31,156 nt of DNA. It comes from a virus. Positions 30,601-31,156 of this stretch are shown here, in pieces (position 1 is the stretch's first letter; every line of letters starts with the position of its first letter). A program made the translations under genes and the position numbers. The stretch lies in the IMG/VR virus record IMGVR_UViG_3300022187_000136, positions 1-31,156 of that record, one strand, 5' to 3'. The notes below the pieces were generated by a model that did no database searches, had not been told where the DNA came from, and worked only from the letters and a program-made list of their open reading frames with translations.

Positions 30601-31156
30601 GGTTACTGTCGTTGGCGGTGGTGGCGGTGGCGGCGGTGCCACAGGTCAGGATTCTGATTGTAATGTCGCCGCAGGCGGCGGAGGCGGAGGCGGTTGCGCT
30701 ATTGAGTATATTGATGTTTCTGCCGAAAGTTCTGTTTCTGTTACCGTGGGCGCTGGCGGCGCTGGCGGAACTGGTGGTACAAACGACGGTTCTACAGGTG
30801 GCACAAGTAGCTTTGGTGCTTACTGCTCTGCTACTGGCGGCGCTGGCGGCGATGCCTTACAGACAGGCGGTAATGATACCACCTATGGTGGAGATAGCGG
30901 AGTTGGTTCAGGCGGAGATATAAACGCAGAAGGTGGAGTAGGCGGAAACAGTGACCTGATTATTAATAACTACACGATAAGTGGTAGTGGTGGAAACTCT
31001 TTCTTTGGGGGTGGGGCTAGAGGGGTTACTCGTACTACAAACGGCACTACGGCGGGTAATGCAGGGACTTTAGGTGGCGGCGGATCAGGTGGCGTAGTCA
31101 GAAACGCTTCTGGAAGTGCTGCCGCTGGTGGTGCTGGTGGTAATGGTATAGTTGTT
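27659..31156 (+). CDS. Tail fibre / receptor-binding protein, 3'-truncated by window end
   Basis: 1166 codons open without a stop to the last base. A GAGG site precedes the ATG. Residues 1-150 are the T7 gp17-like N-terminal attachment domain (NINAVTRRVVFTGSAGTGPY, then DFVTAGDLRASALNEQLDG). About 203-493 is a run of 28 decapeptides of the type VTTVAGISAN. A beta module follows (GDNDKAIFGAGSDLQIYHDG), then four GSERMRIDSxGNVGIG units to about 930. The end (from about 961) is a glycine-rich adhesin-like domain, FTSSGTWTKPSGCKTIKV then polyglycine. The visible end, GGNGIVV, looks like the last strand, so few residues may be missing. Confidence 0.93.
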   Translation, partial: MADYNINAVTRRVVFTGSAGTGPYSFTFEVLDQNDLAVYFNTTKLTLTTDYTVSIAANGTGSVTIVVGTNVPSTPTASDQIVIVGARDIERTTDFVTAGDLRASALNEQLDGLTIFDQQIAEEQKRTLQAPVYDPAHVDDGGTLDMTLPAKAARAGKYLQFNSTTGNPEAGPDSTDVTALADVATDIATLADIQDGTVATNAITTVSGISANVTTVAGIAANVTTVAGIQSDVTAVAADATDIGTVATNIASVNTVAGNISEVIAVANDLNEAVSEVETVANDLNEAVSEIETVAASISNVDAVGTNIANVNTVAGNNSNVTTVAGISANVTTVAGISGNVTTVAGISSDVTTVAADGTDIGTVATNIANVNSVAGNATNINNVAGNATNINTVAGISADVSTVAGDSADIQAVAADATDIGTVSTNIANVNTVAGISANVTAVAGDATDIGTVAADLAGSDTIGTVATNIANVNAVGGDIANVNTVATNISSVNDFADKYRIGASDPTTSLDEGDLFYNTTTDTLKVYTGSAWEQGVTAGSGFLPTTGGAMTGNVSFGDNDKAIFGAGSDLQIYHDGFNSYIKENGTGALNILGQGQINLLNSAGDETLAQFVTNSAVTLYHNNAPKLATTNGGVNVTGNMVADDVYIATSLRHEGDSDTYLYFPSAGNTIGLVTGGSERMRIDSVGNVGIGTSSPSVALHVKGANNPIISQSTSTGGGPNSLKFIDSASTDLGYVGYGAANKSLYLVNFSADPIIFYNSSEKMRIDSSGNVGIGTASVDEKLDVNGNVKFTGTGRIIKFDKNGSGEDNAIYYDNSTASNNLFIGRDSSNIAFRTGGSERLRIDSVGNVGIGTSSPSAPIHLKTSGSAELRLEQNGAGYGTIKSSDFGILYLDADAGNTVASSSMRFRVDGSEAMRINSSGNVGIGTTSPSTALDVNGTVTATAFVGDGSGLSNVGNPPSIQVFTSSGTWTKPSGCKTIKVTVVGGGGGGGGATGQDSDCNVAAGGGGGGGCAIEYIDVSAESSVSVTVGAGGAGGTGGTNDGSTGGTSSFGAYCSATGGAGGDALQTGGNDTTYGGDSGVGSGGDINAEGGVGGNSDLIINNYTISGSGGNSFFGGGARGVTRTTNGTTAGNAGTLGGGGSGGVVRNASGSAAAGGAGGNGIVV
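28265..29137 (+). repeat. Decapeptide-coding repeats in tail fibre (30-bp period)
   Basis: 291 codons encode 28 ten-residue units of consensus (V/I)-x-T-V-A-G-x-x-x-N, with three short interruptions (two AVSE and one SDT). Units such as VTTVAGISAN, VNTVAGNISE and IGTVATNIAN diverge mainly at synonymous sites. The period suits a trimeric coiled or helical shaft. Confidence 0.9.
29690..30441 (+). repeat. Four GSERMRIDSxGNVGIG modules in tail fibre
   Basis: Copies occur near residues 678, 761, 838 and 912, separated by 83, 77 and 74 residues. Nucleotide similarity is high in the motif cores and low between them. These look like modular beta-prism units that could be shuffled by recombination. 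Confidence 0.85.

Noticed and set aside
1-31156. tRNA genes or insertion sequences
   Set aside because: No cloverleaf-like segment, transposase or terminal inverted repeats were noticed; intergenic space is very limited.

Overview
This window is most of the genome of a small tailed phage with T7-type (podovirus) architecture. The evidence is an ordered set of late genes: a head-tail connector portal, scaffold, short HK97-fold capsid protein, tail tubular proteins A and B, three to four large ejection/internal virion proteins and a tail fibre with a T7 gp17-like N terminus. The fibre modules (decapeptide VAG repeats, GNVGIG repeats, a polyglycine tip), the cluster of tiny basic virion genes before the portal and the GTA-type three-helix holin resemble phages of marine bacteria. 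An alphaproteobacterial host is plausible, but this is inference only. No RNA polymerase, DNA polymerase, repressor, tRNA, CRISPR array or insertion sequence is visible.

Layout. (1) 1-1978, rightward: a conserved small protein cut by or starting at the window edge, a tail-anchored membrane protein, a PD-(D/E)XK nuclease-like protein, and a lysis cassette (M15 peptidase endolysin, 66-aa two-helix membrane protein, GTA-type holin). (2) 1981-4084, leftward: a compact operon of a 76-aa protein, a small serine recombinase, two tiny genes of 57 and 38 aa, and a YqaJ-type exonuclease. It converges on the lysis cassette with a 2-bp gap. (3) 4085-4241: an AT-rich divergent promoter region. (4) 4242-8950, rightward replication and recombination: two PD-(D/E)XK nuclease-like proteins, an SSB-like protein with an acidic tip, a Toprim/RecA-fold primase-helicase, a dense ATCACA/TGTGAT array that looks like an origin or operator, a protein ending in a near-perfect copy of the bacterial SSB C-terminal tip, and a winged-helix protein. 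(5) 9090-11853 packaging: a DUF6378-like protein, small terminase, 53-aa protein, zinc ribbon, large terminase and a small acidic protein. (6) 11915-27626 morphogenesis. (7) 27659 to the end: the tail fibre, open at the right edge.

How the parts work together. Early expression probably starts from the divergent region. With no polymerase of its own in view, the phage appears to prime and unwind its DNA and then use the host replisome. The repeat array, winged-helix protein, primase-helicase and two proteins with SSB-like tips would form a compact origin-firing module. Terminators at 15972-15999 and 17282-17307 isolate the capsid and putative decoration genes as their own unit. The ejection genes lack a recognisable lytic transglycosylase. 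The right end stops inside what looks like the final strand of the glycine-rich fibre tip, and the left end opens just before the lysis genes, so little of the genome is probably missing.
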